From the NCBI GenBank assembly GCA_017536635.1, contig JAFXHA010000039.1, forward strand, positions 1 through 62,446: a stretch of DNA of 62,446 nt. The letters are read 5' to 3'. Shown piece by piece: positions 1-8,213 of this stretch. The DNA is from Clostridia bacterium. Its GTDB lineage: Bacteria; Bacillota; Clostridia; Oscillospirales; CAG-272. Each line of letters starts with the position of its first letter. The first letter of the stretch is position 1. The position numbers and the translations under genes are program-made. The notes beneath the pieces were generated by a model. That model ran no database searches. It was not told the origin of the DNA and saw only the letters and a program-made list of their open reading frames with translations.

Positions 1-1
1 G

Positions 2-46
2 CATTACTACAAAGTCCTTCAGCGCAAAAAAGAGCGAAGCTTATAA
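2..46 (+). CDS. C-terminal fragment of an unknown upstream gene
   Basis: The frame starting at base 2 reads 14 basic residues (HYYKVLQRKKERSL) and ends at TAA 44-46, just before the ribosome binding site of the next gene. It is probably the tail of a gene cut by the window edge. The same HYYK string occurs in the zinc-ribbon of the recombinase at 316, so a second recombinase-like gene upstream is possible, but this is too little to name. Confidence 0.35.
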   Translation, partial: HYYKVLQRKKERSL

Positions 47-58
47 GGAGGACTGCCT

Positions 59-280
59 ATGACCAAACGCCCAAAGATTAACGTTGCACTCCCCGAAGAA
101 CTGCTCAATTCCTTTGCCAAAGCCTTAGTGCCCGAGATACGCACGTTTTACGACAGCGACGAGGGCAAAGCGTACTTTGAAAAGTGGCTCGCAAGGCACC
201 CCGAATATGACGAAAGGACACCCGATGCTCGCGCGTCGGGTGTTTCCGTATCGGTACAATCGACTTATCAAGAGAAATAA
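59..280 (+). CDS. Small hypothetical protein upstream of a serine recombinase
   Basis: This 73-residue protein is preceded by a strong AAGGAGG at 45-51. It begins MTKRPKINVALPEELL and has a central acidic helix (residues 27-50, YDSDEGKAYFEKWLARHPEY). It has no signal peptide or membrane segment and I do not recognise the family. It sits 35 bp before the recombinase on the same strand, so it is likely co-transcribed with it and could be a small accessory protein of the mobile module. That role is inferred only from position. Confidence 0.55.
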   Translation: MTKRPKINVALPEELLNSFAKALVPEIRTFYDSDEGKAYFEKWLARHPEYDERTPDARASGVSVSVQSTYQEK

Positions 281-315
281 TTATAATTATATTAGGACGA
301 ATAGGAGGTATTACA

Positions 316-1905
316 ATGAACGTAGTAATATACGCTCGATTTTCAAGCCACAGTCAGACCGAGCAATCCATCGAAGGTCAGCTAAAGGTCTGTTACGAAT
401 ATGCCGAATCTCATAATTACACCATTGTTGGTGAATATATCGACCGCGCACAAAGCGGTAAGTTTGATAACCGCGCAGATTTCCAAAGAATGATTGCGGA
501 TAGCGACAAGCATACCTTTGAGGGTGTGCTTGTCTATCAGCTTGACCGCTTTGCCCGTAACCGTTACGACAGCGCGATCTACAAAGCTAAGCTAAAGAAG
601 AACGGAGTTAGGGTTATGTCCGCCAAGGAGAATATCTCGGATGATGCCTCGGGTATTCTTATCGAGGGCGTTCTTGAAAGTATGGCGGAATACTATTCCG
701 TAGAGCTTGCACAGAAGATAAACCGAGGTATGGCAATCAACGCTGAAAAATGCCTATCCAACGGCAGCAATCCCGGACTTGGGTATAAGGTGAATAAAGA
801 TCGCACCTTTTCGGTTGACGAGGAAGAAGCGGCAATCGTCCGTGAGATCTACGAGCGTTATGCAAGCGGAGAAACCAAAGCCGATATTGTTAAGGACTTG
901 CAACGGAGAAAGGTCAAGACCTCAATCGGTAACGAGTTTACCTACAACAGCCTCAGCCATCTTCTGAAAAACAAACGCTATATCGGCATATATTTATACA
1001 AAGGAGTTGAAACGCCCGATGGAATGCCGCGTATTATGGATGACGATTTATTCTATCGGGTACAAGCGCTTATGAACAAGAACAAATCCGCACCCGCGCG
1101 GACTCGCGGTGGAAATGAATACCTTTTGACAACCAAGCTTTTCTGCGGTCATTGCAAGGAAATGATGGTCGGCTACGGTGGCACGGGCAAGTCGGGCAGA
1201 CAGTACCATTATTATAAATGCAAGAACTCTCGCAAAAACAAATGTGATAAGAAGATTGTCGGCAAAGAATATATCGAAAACCGCGTAATAGAAGTGTGTC
1301 TGCAAATGCTCACCGACGATAAGATACGCTATATTGCCAAGCGCGTTGCGGAGGAATGCAATAAGAGTCCCGACAACCTTTCGATAAAGGAAATTAAGAA
1401 AGCCATCAAAGAGGTCGATACCGCGATTGAGAACCTTTGGAAAGGTATTGAGCAAGGACAAGCGGTTGATATGCTGACCGAGCGTTTGAACCGTCGCCAA
1501 GCCGAAAAAGCGGAATTAGAAGCGCAGCTCGCCATTGAGAATAACAAGAAGATCTGTCTGACCGAAGCGCAGATATACGCCTTTCTCGATTTTATCTGTG
1601 AAATGCCGATGGACGATGTCAATAAGCGCAGAGCACTCATAAACATCTTCGTACACTCGGTCTATCTGTACGATGACCATTTCACTATAATCATCAACGC
1701 AAGCAAGAAGCCTTTGAGCATCGACAATATCCCGCTTGACGATATTGAAGAAGCATTTGAAGGCGAAACTGAAGGAAAGGAGGGGTGTTCGTCTATGACG
1801 ACACCTGCTCCACCAAAAAAGATGGACGGCACAATCGTGCCGTCCATCTTTTTTGACGCACCCTCGGAGAGAAGCCGCTCGCGAGTGCGAAGCACAAGCG
1901 AATAG
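316..1905 (+). CDS. Large serine recombinase (site-specific integrase/resolvase)
   Basis: The protein catalyses site-specific DNA strand exchange through a serine nucleophile. Residues 1-140 form the resolvase catalytic domain (NVVIYARFSSHSQ with the nucleophilic serine, then LDRFARNRYDS). Residues about 155-260 are the recombinase DNA-binding domain (GLGYKVNKDRTF). A zinc ribbon follows (CGHC near residue 275, then CKNSRKNKCDKK), then a coiled-coil segment near residues 355-410. The start is fixed by AGGAGG at 302-307. Length (529 aa) is normal for this class. The last 40 or so residues are odd: the frame continues through a terminator-like hairpin (1821-1854) and stops at the edge of a dispersed repeat. 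This marks a mobile or formerly mobile element; no att site could be identified. Confidence 0.93.
   Translation: MNVVIYARFSSHSQTEQSIEGQLKVCYEYAESHNYTIVGEYIDRAQSGKFDNRADFQRMIADSDKHTFEGVLVYQLDRFARNRYDSAIYKAKLKKNGVRVMSAKENISDDASGILIEGVLESMAEYYSVELAQKINRGMAINAEKCLSNGSNPGLGYKVNKDRTFSVDEEEAAIVREIYERYASGETKADIVKDLQRRKVKTSIGNEFTYNSLSHLLKNKRYIGIYLYKGVETPDGMPRIMDDDLFYRVQALMNKNKSAPARTRGGNEYLLTTKLFCGHCKEMMVGYGGTGKSGRQYHYYKCKNSRKNKCDKKIVGKEYIENRVIEVCLQMLTDDKIRYIAKRVAEECNKSPDNLSIKEIKKAIKEVDTAIENLWKGIEQGQAVDMLTERLNRRQAEKAELEAQLAIENNKKICLTEAQIYAFLDFICEMPMDDVNKRRALINIFVHSVYLYDDHFTIIINASKKPLSIDNIPLDDIEEAFEGETEGKEGCSSMTTPAPPKKMDGTIVPSIFFDAPSERSRSRVRSTSE
1821..1854 (+). terminator. Perfect 12-bp hairpin plus T6 inside the end of the recombinase frame
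   Basis: GATGGACGGCAC (1821-1832) pairs with GTGCCGTCCATC (1837-1848) around the loop AATC, followed by T6 and preceded by A6, so it is terminator-like in both directions. It lies before the stop codon of the recombinase frame. Confidence 0.7.
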
Positions 1906-1994
1906 GGGTTCGCATTTTGCGAGTAAAGGCGACCTGAGCTCGCTCGAGGTCGCTACGAGCAAAAATATTCGCCGCTTGGGCGGCGAAACTCCCC
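1906..1994. repeat. Structured dispersed repeat, family A, copy 1
   Basis: The core begins GGGTTCGCATTTTGCGAG and contains an internal inverted repeat around GACCTGAGCTCGCTCGAGGTC-type sequence, then CTACGAGCAAA, ATATTCGCC and GGCGAAACTCCC. It closely matches two tandem copies at 16789-16871 and 16956-17038. Short open frames across it are not convincing genes. It lies immediately after the recombinase stop codon. Confidence 0.75.
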
Positions 1995-2032
1995 TTATGA
2001 AAAAAGCACCGAAAGAATATTCTTTTATCAAG

Positions 2033-2089
2033 TATCGCTTGAAATGATAGCTGCTTTCAATTATAAATATATTGACTTTTCAAGCGATA
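2033..2089. promoter_or_regulatory. Perfect 12-bp inverted repeat, candidate operator
   Basis: TATCGCTTGAAA at 2033-2044 is the exact reverse complement of TTTCAAGCGATA at 2078-2089. The right arm fills the spacer between the -35 and -10 of the promoter at 2072-2100; the left arm is upstream of the -35. The position suggests a two-site operator, most simply for the HTH protein encoded just downstream. Confidence 0.6.
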
Positions 2090-2100
2090 ATTGTTAAAAT
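2072..2100 (+). promoter_or_regulatory. Sigma-A-type promoter of the HTH-kinase/murQ operon
   Basis: TTGACT (2072-2077), a 17-bp spacer and TAAAAT (2095-2100) lie 39 bp before the first start codon. Confidence 0.75.
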
Positions 2101-2138
2101 GAAGTTGTAACAAGTATTCTCACGGAGGAAGTATAGCA

Positions 2139-3275
2139 ATGGATGTACAATTTATCGGCAGCCGAATAAAAGAGCTCAGGCAGAGCAAGGGGATCACCCA
2201 AAGCGAGCTGGCGGATGCTCTTGTGGTAAGCTTTCAGGCGGTATCCAATTGGGAAAGAGGGATAACTCCGCCGGACGTGGAAAATCTTATACGGATCGCG
2301 GCTTATTTTGGCGTGCTTGTAGATGATCTTTTGCGCCCCAAGAACGATGACGTGTATCTGGGAATCGACGGTGGCGCCACAAAAACCGAGTTTGCAGCGG
2401 TATCCTCGGACGGTACCGTTCTAAAGCGCATTATAAAAAAAGGGTGTAATCCTAACGATATAGGTTTTGCAAAAACAGAGGAGCTGATATTTGAAGGTGT
2501 AAGAGAGATATGTGTTGATTTTCCGTCCCTGAAAACTGTATTTTGCGGAATTGCGGGCATATCGACCGGAAATTATAGAGAAAGATTGCAGGAAAGATTC
2601 GGAAAATATTTTCCCCAGCTTAAAGTGAAGATAAAAACCGACGCGTTTAATCTTTTTGCTATGGTAGACGGTGTAAATATGTCGGTCATCAGCGGTACGG
2701 GCTCGGTTGTATTTGTAAGATGTGGCGAAGATTATAAGCGCATAGGCGGCTGGGGGCATTTGTTCGACAGTGCAGGAAGCGCCTTTGATATAGGCAGAGA
2801 TGCGGTCCGTCAGGCGTTGTTAGAGGAAGATATGAATCAAAAAAGATCGGTAATGAGTAAGCGGCTTCTTAAAAAGCTTAATACCTCAAGCGTATGGGAG
2901 CACATCAACGTTATATATAATGAGGGAAAGCCGTATATTGCCGGACTGGCATCGGTTGTCTTTGAGGCTTACCGCGAAGGAGATGAAAACGCTGTTTCTA
3001 TTATAGATAACAACGCAAGGTCGTTGGCAAATCTTCTTGATGCAGGTGTGAATATTTACGGAGTAAAGCCGATCGCTATCGCCAGCGGAGGAATTTTTGA
3101 GCATTATTCCGACATTATGATCCCTCATATAAAAAAATACAGCAACGTTGAGCTATTAATCATAGATCTCCCACCGATCCTTGGCGCGTGCAGATATGCA
3201 TGCTCTATGGCGGGACATGATATATCTGAGAGCTTTACGACAAACTTTAAAATAAGCTATGGAGATAGAAGATAA
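2139..3275 (+). CDS. XRE-HTH fused to BadF/BadG-type N-acetylglucosamine kinase
   Basis: Residues 1-65 are a Cro/CI-type helix-turn-helix (SRIKELRQSKGITQSELADAL, then FQAVSNWERG). Residues about 70-365 are an ASKHA-fold kinase of the BadF/BadG/BcrA N-acetylglucosamine kinase type, with the phosphate-1 loop YLGIDGGATKTEFA, the motif VISGTGSVVF and the adenosine-site motif AIASGGIFEH. Catalytic-type glycines are intact, so the kinase may be active. The product would be GlcNAc-6-phosphate or a related sugar phosphate. The gene ends TAATG, overlapping murQ by one base, so the two are translationally coupled. Fusion of a DNA-binding domain to this kinase class suggests a repressor that senses its own substrate, by analogy with ROK-family repressors. 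Its likely site is the inverted repeat at 2033-2089. Confidence 0.85.
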   Translation: MDVQFIGSRIKELRQSKGITQSELADALVVSFQAVSNWERGITPPDVENLIRIAAYFGVLVDDLLRPKNDDVYLGIDGGATKTEFAAVSSDGTVLKRIIKKGCNPNDIGFAKTEELIFEGVREICVDFPSLKTVFCGIAGISTGNYRERLQERFGKYFPQLKVKIKTDAFNLFAMVDGVNMSVISGTGSVVFVRCGEDYKRIGGWGHLFDSAGSAFDIGRDAVRQALLEEDMNQKRSVMSKRLLKKLNTSSVWEHINVIYNEGKPYIAGLASVVFEAYREGDENAVSIIDNNARSLANLLDAGVNIYGVKPIAIASGGIFEHYSDIMIPHIKKYSNVELLIIDLPPILGACRYACSMAGHDISESFTTNFKISYGDRR

Positions 3276-4096
3276 TGAATATACCGAAGACCGAGCAAAG
3301 AAATCCACTTAGTATGAATATGGATTCAATGAGCACAGAGGATATGGCGCGCCTTGTTATATGCGCTAATTACGAGGCGGTTCGCGCGGCAGAAAACGCC
3401 GTTGAGTCAATATCAGCCGCCGTAGACGAAATATCTAAAGCATTTGAGCGCGGCAACAAGCTCGTTTACATAGGCGCGGGAACGTCGGGCAGACTTGGCG
3501 TCATAGACGCCGCGGAATGTCCGCCTACCTTCGGTGTTTCTTATGATATGGTTCAAGGAATTATCGCGGGTGGAAAGGAAAGAATGTTCAGCGCGGGAGA
3601 AGCTGAGGAGGACGTCTATGAAAACGGGCGTCAGTCGGTAGACGATCACGGCGTCGTAGGCGGCGACGTGGTCGTTGGTATCTCCGCGGCAGGGAATGCG
3701 GCATTTGTCGTGGGTGCGCTTGATAGAGCCAAGGAGCTTGGATGTGTTACTGTCGGAATATGCAATAATGCCGACACAAAGGTAAGCAAGACCGCTGACA
3801 TACCGATATTTTTGGATACAGGTGCAGAGGTGCTTACGGGCTCCACTCGTCTTAAAGCGGGAACGGCACAGAAGATAGTGCTTAATACGCTGACGACCTG
3901 CGCTATGACCAAAACCGGCAAGGTATATGAAAATATGATGATAAATCTCGCGCCCTCTAACGAAAAGCTTAAAAGACGAGTAGTCAGGATAGTAAGCGAG
4001 ATCACGGGGCTTGATAGCGATGCCTCGGAGAAGCTATTGGATGCATCGAATTGGAATATAAGAGATGCAATTCAAAAATATAATACGGAAAAATAA
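3275..4096 (+). CDS. murQ: N-acetylmuramic acid 6-phosphate etherase
   Basis: MurQ removes D-lactate from MurNAc-6-phosphate to give GlcNAc-6-phosphate in peptidoglycan recycling. The SIS domain is clear: IGAGTSGRLGVIDAAECPPTFG near residues 66-87, GDVVVGISAAGNAAFV in the middle and the family signature EVLTGSTRLKAGTAQK near residue 190. A small helical C-terminal domain follows (ASNWNIRDAI). At 273 aa it is slightly shorter than the usual 300. Its start overlaps the stop of the HTH-kinase gene by one base. With the kinase it suggests intracellular handling of MurNAc/GlcNAc. No MurNAc PTS transporter (MurP) is nearby, so uptake must be by another route. Confidence 0.93.
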   Translation: MNIPKTEQRNPLSMNMDSMSTEDMARLVICANYEAVRAAENAVESISAAVDEISKAFERGNKLVYIGAGTSGRLGVIDAAECPPTFGVSYDMVQGIIAGGKERMFSAGEAEEDVYENGRQSVDDHGVVGGDVVVGISAAGNAAFVVGALDRAKELGCVTVGICNNADTKVSKTADIPIFLDTGAEVLTGSTRLKAGTAQKIVLNTLTTCAMTKTGKVYENMMINLAPSNEKLKRRVVRIVSEITGLDSDASEKLLDASNWNIRDAIQKYNTEK

Positions 4097-4107
4097 GGAG
4101 CTCACCT

Positions 4108-6180
4108 ATGTTGAAAAGCTTTGGGAAAGATAATTTTTTAGTAAATATTTATTTTGATGCTCACGGGGCTGCTATGTCGGGAGGAAAAATGGGAGATTTT
4201 GAGATCCTGCCGTCTGCCTTGTTTGAAGCGTATATTAAAAATTCTTCGGGTGAGACCGAGAGGATCACATCCGAGAGCACCTGGAAAAGTGTAAGCGTGC
4301 GCGAGATGGATGCGAGCACCGAAATAATTTTTTGCGGTCCCGATCTTGCCCCTGAGCTTTGCGTTATTCTCAGCGCAAGAGAAGAGAAGGAAGCTTTGGT
4401 TTGGAAGGTAATCGTGAACAATGATAGCGCAGAGTGGAGCGTTATGAGGATAACCTATCCTACGCCGATACTCAAGGGGACGGAATTCAATCTTTTCGTT
4501 CCTCGCTTTGGGGGACGTACAGTAACCGATGCGGGTAAAAACGGCTTTTCCATAAACACTACGTATCCCGGAACCTTGACTATGCAATATTTTGCGGCGT
4601 ATTCCAATACCTATGGCGTATATCTTAGCGTTGAGGACGAAAGAGGAGCTGTGAAATGCTTTAATGCTAAAGCCGCGGACGATGTGTTTTCTCTTACCGC
4701 TACCTTTTACGCAATAGGCGGTGGAAATGTCGGCAATTCATTTGATCTTTACGGAGAGATGCGCTGGCAGGGATTTGTCGGTGATTGGTACGATGCGACG
4801 ATGATCTATGCTGATTTCGTTTATAAAAAGGCGACTTGGCTTCCCGAGCTTTACCGTCCCGATACGGCTGAAAAGTTTAAAAATATTCCTTTTTGGGTCT
4901 GCGATTATGTGCCGAATATTAAATCACAGGGCAATAACAAGCCTATGCTTCTCAGTGCGGGCAGCGATATTTATGAGCCTGAATACTGGTATAAAGCTCC
5001 GATCGAGCTTCAAAAGGAGCTGGGTGGATTGCCGATAGCATATCACGTATATAATTGGTGCAAAATACCGTTCAATATAGAATATCCTCATTTTCTTCCG
5101 GCTAAGGAGACGTTCCTTGAGAATGCCCCTAAGCTTCGTGAGCAGGGAATCTACGTTATGCCATACATCAATGCGGTTAGCTGGGAGAGACGAGACGGAG
5201 AAATGGGACACGCGATAAACTTTGATAATACCGGTGTGCGTGGATCTGTTATTCTCGAAAACGGGAAAACTCTTTTTGAAAATTATCCGCAGGTAACGGT
5301 CAGCGGCCATACCAGCGAGCTCGTTCAGATGTGTCCGAGCTTTAACGAGTGGCATAGCATTATGGAAAAGCTGTCGCGCGATATGGAGTCAACGCTTCCC
5401 ATTGACGGAATTTATTACGATCAGACTGCCGCTACTCCCGCGCGTCCTTGCTATAATCCCGATCACGATCATCTTCCCGGTGGCGGAAGCTTCTGGAGCG
5501 ACGGCTATAACCGTATGATGCAGAAGATAGGAATAAACAAGCCCGACGAGTTCTTCTATTTCACCGAATCCTGTGCAGAGCCTTATATGAAGAGCTTTGA
5601 CGGATATCTGACGTGGAACTGGGTGTATCCTGAGGACGTTCCCGCATTTGCGGCTATTTACGCGGGATACGTGCAGATGGTCGGACGTGTTACCGACGGC
5701 AAGAAAAAAGAAGATCTCGGATTCTTCAAGTGCTGTAACGCGCGTTCTCTCGTATACGGTCAGCAGCTCGGCTGGTGCAAAGCTGATATTATCTGGCGCC
5801 CCGAGTGGCTTGAGTTTATAAGGAACGCCGTAAAGGTGAGATACGAGCTTTCCGACGTGTTCAACAAGGCGCGTATGCTTCGTCCGCCCGTAGCACATAC
5901 CCCTTTGCCAAAGCTAAGCGCCGAGGCGGGACTTGGCAACAAGGGCAACGTGGAATCCGAGATGGTCGTCTCGGGAGCTTGGCGTTATCGCGACGGTAAG
6001 GAAACGGTTATAATAGCTGTAAATATAGCAAATGAAAGCGTACCCTTTGAGCTGAGCTTTGACGTTGCGGAATACGGCATTGCAGACAAACAGCTGCCAA
6101 AGGAATTCAAGCTTGACGGACAGCGTTGCACGGTTAGTGATACACTCGAAAAGAATGGTGTGCGCGTCTGGAGAATTTAA
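4108..6180 (+). CDS. DUF6259-like putative glycoside hydrolase
   Basis: This 690-residue cytoplasmic protein has no signal peptide. It has an N-terminal beta-rich half (residues 1-240, including NTTYPGTLTMQYFAAYSNTY) and a TIM-barrel-like half from about residue 255 (PFWVCDYVPNI, GGLPIAYHVYNW, PIDGIYYDQTAATPARPCYN). The segment DGIYYDQ places an aspartate at a strand end, as in retaining TIM-barrel glycosidases. The architecture fits the DUF6259 group, whose substrate I do not know. It begins 11 bp after murQ with GGAG upstream of the ATG, so it belongs to the same operon. Hydrolysis of an amino-sugar-containing oligosaccharide is a reasonable inference, not a demonstrated function. Confidence 0.65.
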   Translation: MLKSFGKDNFLVNIYFDAHGAAMSGGKMGDFEILPSALFEAYIKNSSGETERITSESTWKSVSVREMDASTEIIFCGPDLAPELCVILSAREEKEALVWKVIVNNDSAEWSVMRITYPTPILKGTEFNLFVPRFGGRTVTDAGKNGFSINTTYPGTLTMQYFAAYSNTYGVYLSVEDERGAVKCFNAKAADDVFSLTATFYAIGGGNVGNSFDLYGEMRWQGFVGDWYDATMIYADFVYKKATWLPELYRPDTAEKFKNIPFWVCDYVPNIKSQGNNKPMLLSAGSDIYEPEYWYKAPIELQKELGGLPIAYHVYNWCKIPFNIEYPHFLPAKETFLENAPKLREQGIYVMPYINAVSWERRDGEMGHAINFDNTGVRGSVILENGKTLFENYPQVTVSGHTSELVQMCPSFNEWHSIMEKLSRDMESTLPIDGIYYDQTAATPARPCYNPDHDHLPGGGSFWSDGYNRMMQKIGINKPDEFFYFTESCAEPYMKSFDGYLTWNWVYPEDVPAFAAIYAGYVQMVGRVTDGKKKEDLGFFKCCNARSLVYGQQLGWCKADIIWRPEWLEFIRNAVKVRYELSDVFNKARMLRPPVAHTPLPKLSAEAGLGNKGNVESEMVVSGAWRYRDGKETVIIAVNIANESVPFELSFDVAEYGIADKQLPKEFKLDGQRCTVSDTLEKNGVRVWRI

Positions 6181-6200
6181 ATATAGCAAGGAGAATAGTT

Positions 6201-7421
6201 ATGGATTATACGATAGAACGTCTGAGAGCAGAGGACTATGACGAGCTTCTCGATATGTTAAATACTGTATTCAAAAAGCCTGAGGGTAATACGTTCGATA
6301 TCTTTCTTCCTGTAATGTGGGAGAGGGATGACGAGCATATGTCCAAGCACATAGCTATCAGGGAAAATGGAAAGATCGCCGCCGTAGTCGGCATTTATCC
6401 TCTTCCTGCAAAAGTAGGCGGCGAGGAAGTTATCTTCTCAACCATCGGAAACGTAGCGACGCTTCCCGAATGCGAGGGAAAGGGAATGATGAAGGCCCTT
6501 ATGACAAGATCTCTTGAAGAGGCGAAAAAAAGCGGGATCGATATAGCCCGTCTCGCAGGCGCACGTCAGAGATATAACCGCTACGGATTTGAGCACGCGG
6601 GAGCACATTATCTGTTCAAGCTTACTCCCAAAAATCTTATCGATTATTATGGCGGAAAAGTCATAGACGGTGAATGTATATATAAGGGAAGCGTATTCAG
6701 CGGCGGCGTGGGCTTTGAAAAAAGGCTGACGTTTGCGCAAGTAACACTTGATACCCCCGAGCTTCTCGACTGTGTTATGGAGTTGGAAAAGAATGCGCCC
6801 TTGTATGCCGACAGAGGTGAAAGAGTGCAGTTCTTTAAAACACTTTCGGCATATAAGCATAAGATTTGGGGTGCACTTGACGTTGAAGGCAAGCTCGTTG
6901 GATATATGTGCGTAACGCCCGATAATGCTTATATATACGAGCACCGCGCAACCGATGCCGATGCAGAGTATCAGATGCTTTGCGAATGGCTGCTCCATAG
7001 TGGCGTGAAAGAGCTTAATATACACGTGGCACCTTGGGAATGCAAGTTGAACCGCAAGCTTATGGCTGTTTGCGAAAAATGGTCGGTGTATAACACCTCG
7101 ATGTTCCACGTGTTCAATTGGAGTAAGGTCCTGAACGCACTTCTTAAAATAAAGTCAAATTATACGAGCATACCTGACGGAAATTTTGTTTTGAAGATAG
7201 AGGGATACGGTACGGTCGAATTTTCGGGCGATAGATGTGTCGATACCGACAAAGAACCTCAGATGACGCTCAGTCAACTCGATGCTACGAGATTCCTGCT
7301 TGGCAGTATACCGTTTGAATCGGCGTGCGAGTTGCCCGAAGCTCTTGACACTCAGACAAGAGTATATATTCAAAGCATTTTGCCCTTGCCGCTTTGGTGG
7401 TGTAATCAGGACAGAGTGTAG
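6201..7421 (+). CDS. Eis-like GNAT N-acetyltransferase
   Basis: The N-terminal 150 residues are a GNAT domain with the acetyl-CoA loop in TLPECEGKGMMKALM (near residue 90) and the RYNRYGFEHAG motif. A second GNAT-like region follows, and the C-terminus resembles the SCP2-like domain of Eis-type proteins, ending LPLWWCNQDRV. The 406-residue length also fits Eis-type acetyltransferases. It transfers acetyl from acetyl-CoA to an amine. The gene starts 20 bp after the DUF6259-like gene with AAGGAG before the ATG, so it is the last gene of the murQ operon. In that setting an amino-sugar or amine acceptor is plausible, but the acceptor cannot be read from sequence. Confidence 0.8.
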   Translation: MDYTIERLRAEDYDELLDMLNTVFKKPEGNTFDIFLPVMWERDDEHMSKHIAIRENGKIAAVVGIYPLPAKVGGEEVIFSTIGNVATLPECEGKGMMKALMTRSLEEAKKSGIDIARLAGARQRYNRYGFEHAGAHYLFKLTPKNLIDYYGGKVIDGECIYKGSVFSGGVGFEKRLTFAQVTLDTPELLDCVMELEKNAPLYADRGERVQFFKTLSAYKHKIWGALDVEGKLVGYMCVTPDNAYIYEHRATDADAEYQMLCEWLLHSGVKELNIHVAPWECKLNRKLMAVCEKWSVYNTSMFHVFNWSKVLNALLKIKSNYTSIPDGNFVLKIEGYGTVEFSGDRCVDTDKEPQMTLSQLDATRFLLGSIPFESACELPEALDTQTRVYIQSILPLPLWWCNQDRV

Positions 7422-7470
7422 TGCTGTCTATGCGGGATAGCAAGGCAATTTCCAAGTCCACCAAAAAATG

Positions 7471-7498
7471 ATAGCACCGCATTTGCGGTGCTATTTTT
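7471..7498. terminator. Bidirectional terminator between GNAT and pnuC
   Basis: The arms ATAGCACCGCA and TGCGGTGCTAT form a hairpin followed by T5; it serves two convergent genes. Confidence 0.8.
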
Positions 7499-7503
7499 CT
7501 GTC

Positions 7504-8199
7504 TTAGACCCCTCGCTGCCTTTTCTCCATTTTTCTCCAATTCACGAAGCCGTAAAGATCGTTGATAAGGAATACCGCAAAGCAGATGACGACCGAGATA
7601 TATGAAATATCGCTAAAGGATGCAAGAACCCAAAGAATTATGAGCACTACGTCGTTGGCGGCGTAGGCAAGGGCAAAATACGGACTGCGGCGCGCGGTCA
7701 GATATACGGCGATAAAGCTGGTCGTTACCGACAGCGTGCTCGGAAGGATATTAGCCGTTCCGAACGCCGCGAGAATAAAATAAAACGCGACGGTAACCGC
7801 GGCGGTAAGTATAAGCATCAAGATCACCTCAGTTGTTTTGATGCGGTTGATCCGAACCTCTGCCTTGCCCGACTCATATGGGTTTCTCAGCCACGACACA
7901 AGCGCTACGACCGCCATCGGAACGGTCATTCCAACGTAGGTCATCATCTCGCCGTAATATGCGAATCCAAATGATATAAAGCCGTATATCAGCCCGAAGA
8001 TTATCATCAGCACCTGCCCGAAGGGGTTGCCCTTGGCGCAGAAAATGAGCGACGTCGCGCCGATAAGAGAGGCGGCGAGCGTAAGATATCCCGATCCGTC
8101 GGAGAAGAAGAAGGAAACCGTGATGAGAAGCACCGACGATGCCCATAGCAATAATTCAAATTTTGAAAAATAATTTAGTAATGACTTTGCTTTTTTCAT
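7504..8199 (-). CDS. pnuC: PnuC-family nicotinamide mononucleotide/riboside (vitamin) transporter
   Basis: This is a 231-residue polytopic membrane protein with about seven hydrophobic segments, beginning LLLWASSVLLITVSFFF. Family-type features are GNPFGQVLMIIFGLIYGFISF, a loop with WLRNPY, and the C-terminal NDLYGFVNWRKME, which resembles the W-x3-N region used for substrate stacking in PnuC proteins. The family imports nicotinamide riboside; relatives carry thiamine or riboflavin, so the exact vitamin is uncertain. The start is supported by AGGAG 5 bp before the ATG. It is a single gene with its own promoter and a roughly 100-nt structured leader, which suggests control by the vitamin or its cofactor. 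Confidence 0.85.
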   Translation of the reverse strand: MKKAKSLLNYFSKFELLLWASSVLLITVSFFFSDGSGYLTLAASLIGATSLIFCAKGNPFGQVLMIIFGLIYGFISFGFAYYGEMMTYVGMTVPMAVVALVSWLRNPYESGKAEVRINRIKTTEVILMLILTAAVTVAFYFILAAFGTANILPSTLSVTTSFIAVYLTARRSPYFALAYAANDVVLIILWVLASFSDISYISVVICFAVFLINDLYGFVNWRKMEKRQRGV

Positions 8200-8213
8200 A
8201 ATACTCCTAAAAA

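Noticed and set aside
1853-2047. Plus-strand 64-codon frame across family A repeat copy 1
   Set aside because: It encodes the same peptide patterns that appear in all repeat copies in different frames, and has no ribosome binding site.
3275-4096. Alternative reading of murQ as a glucokinase regulatory or GlmS-like SIS protein
   Set aside because: The ECPPTF and EVLTGSTRLKAGTAQK motifs are specific to the MurQ etherase group, and there is no glutaminase domain.
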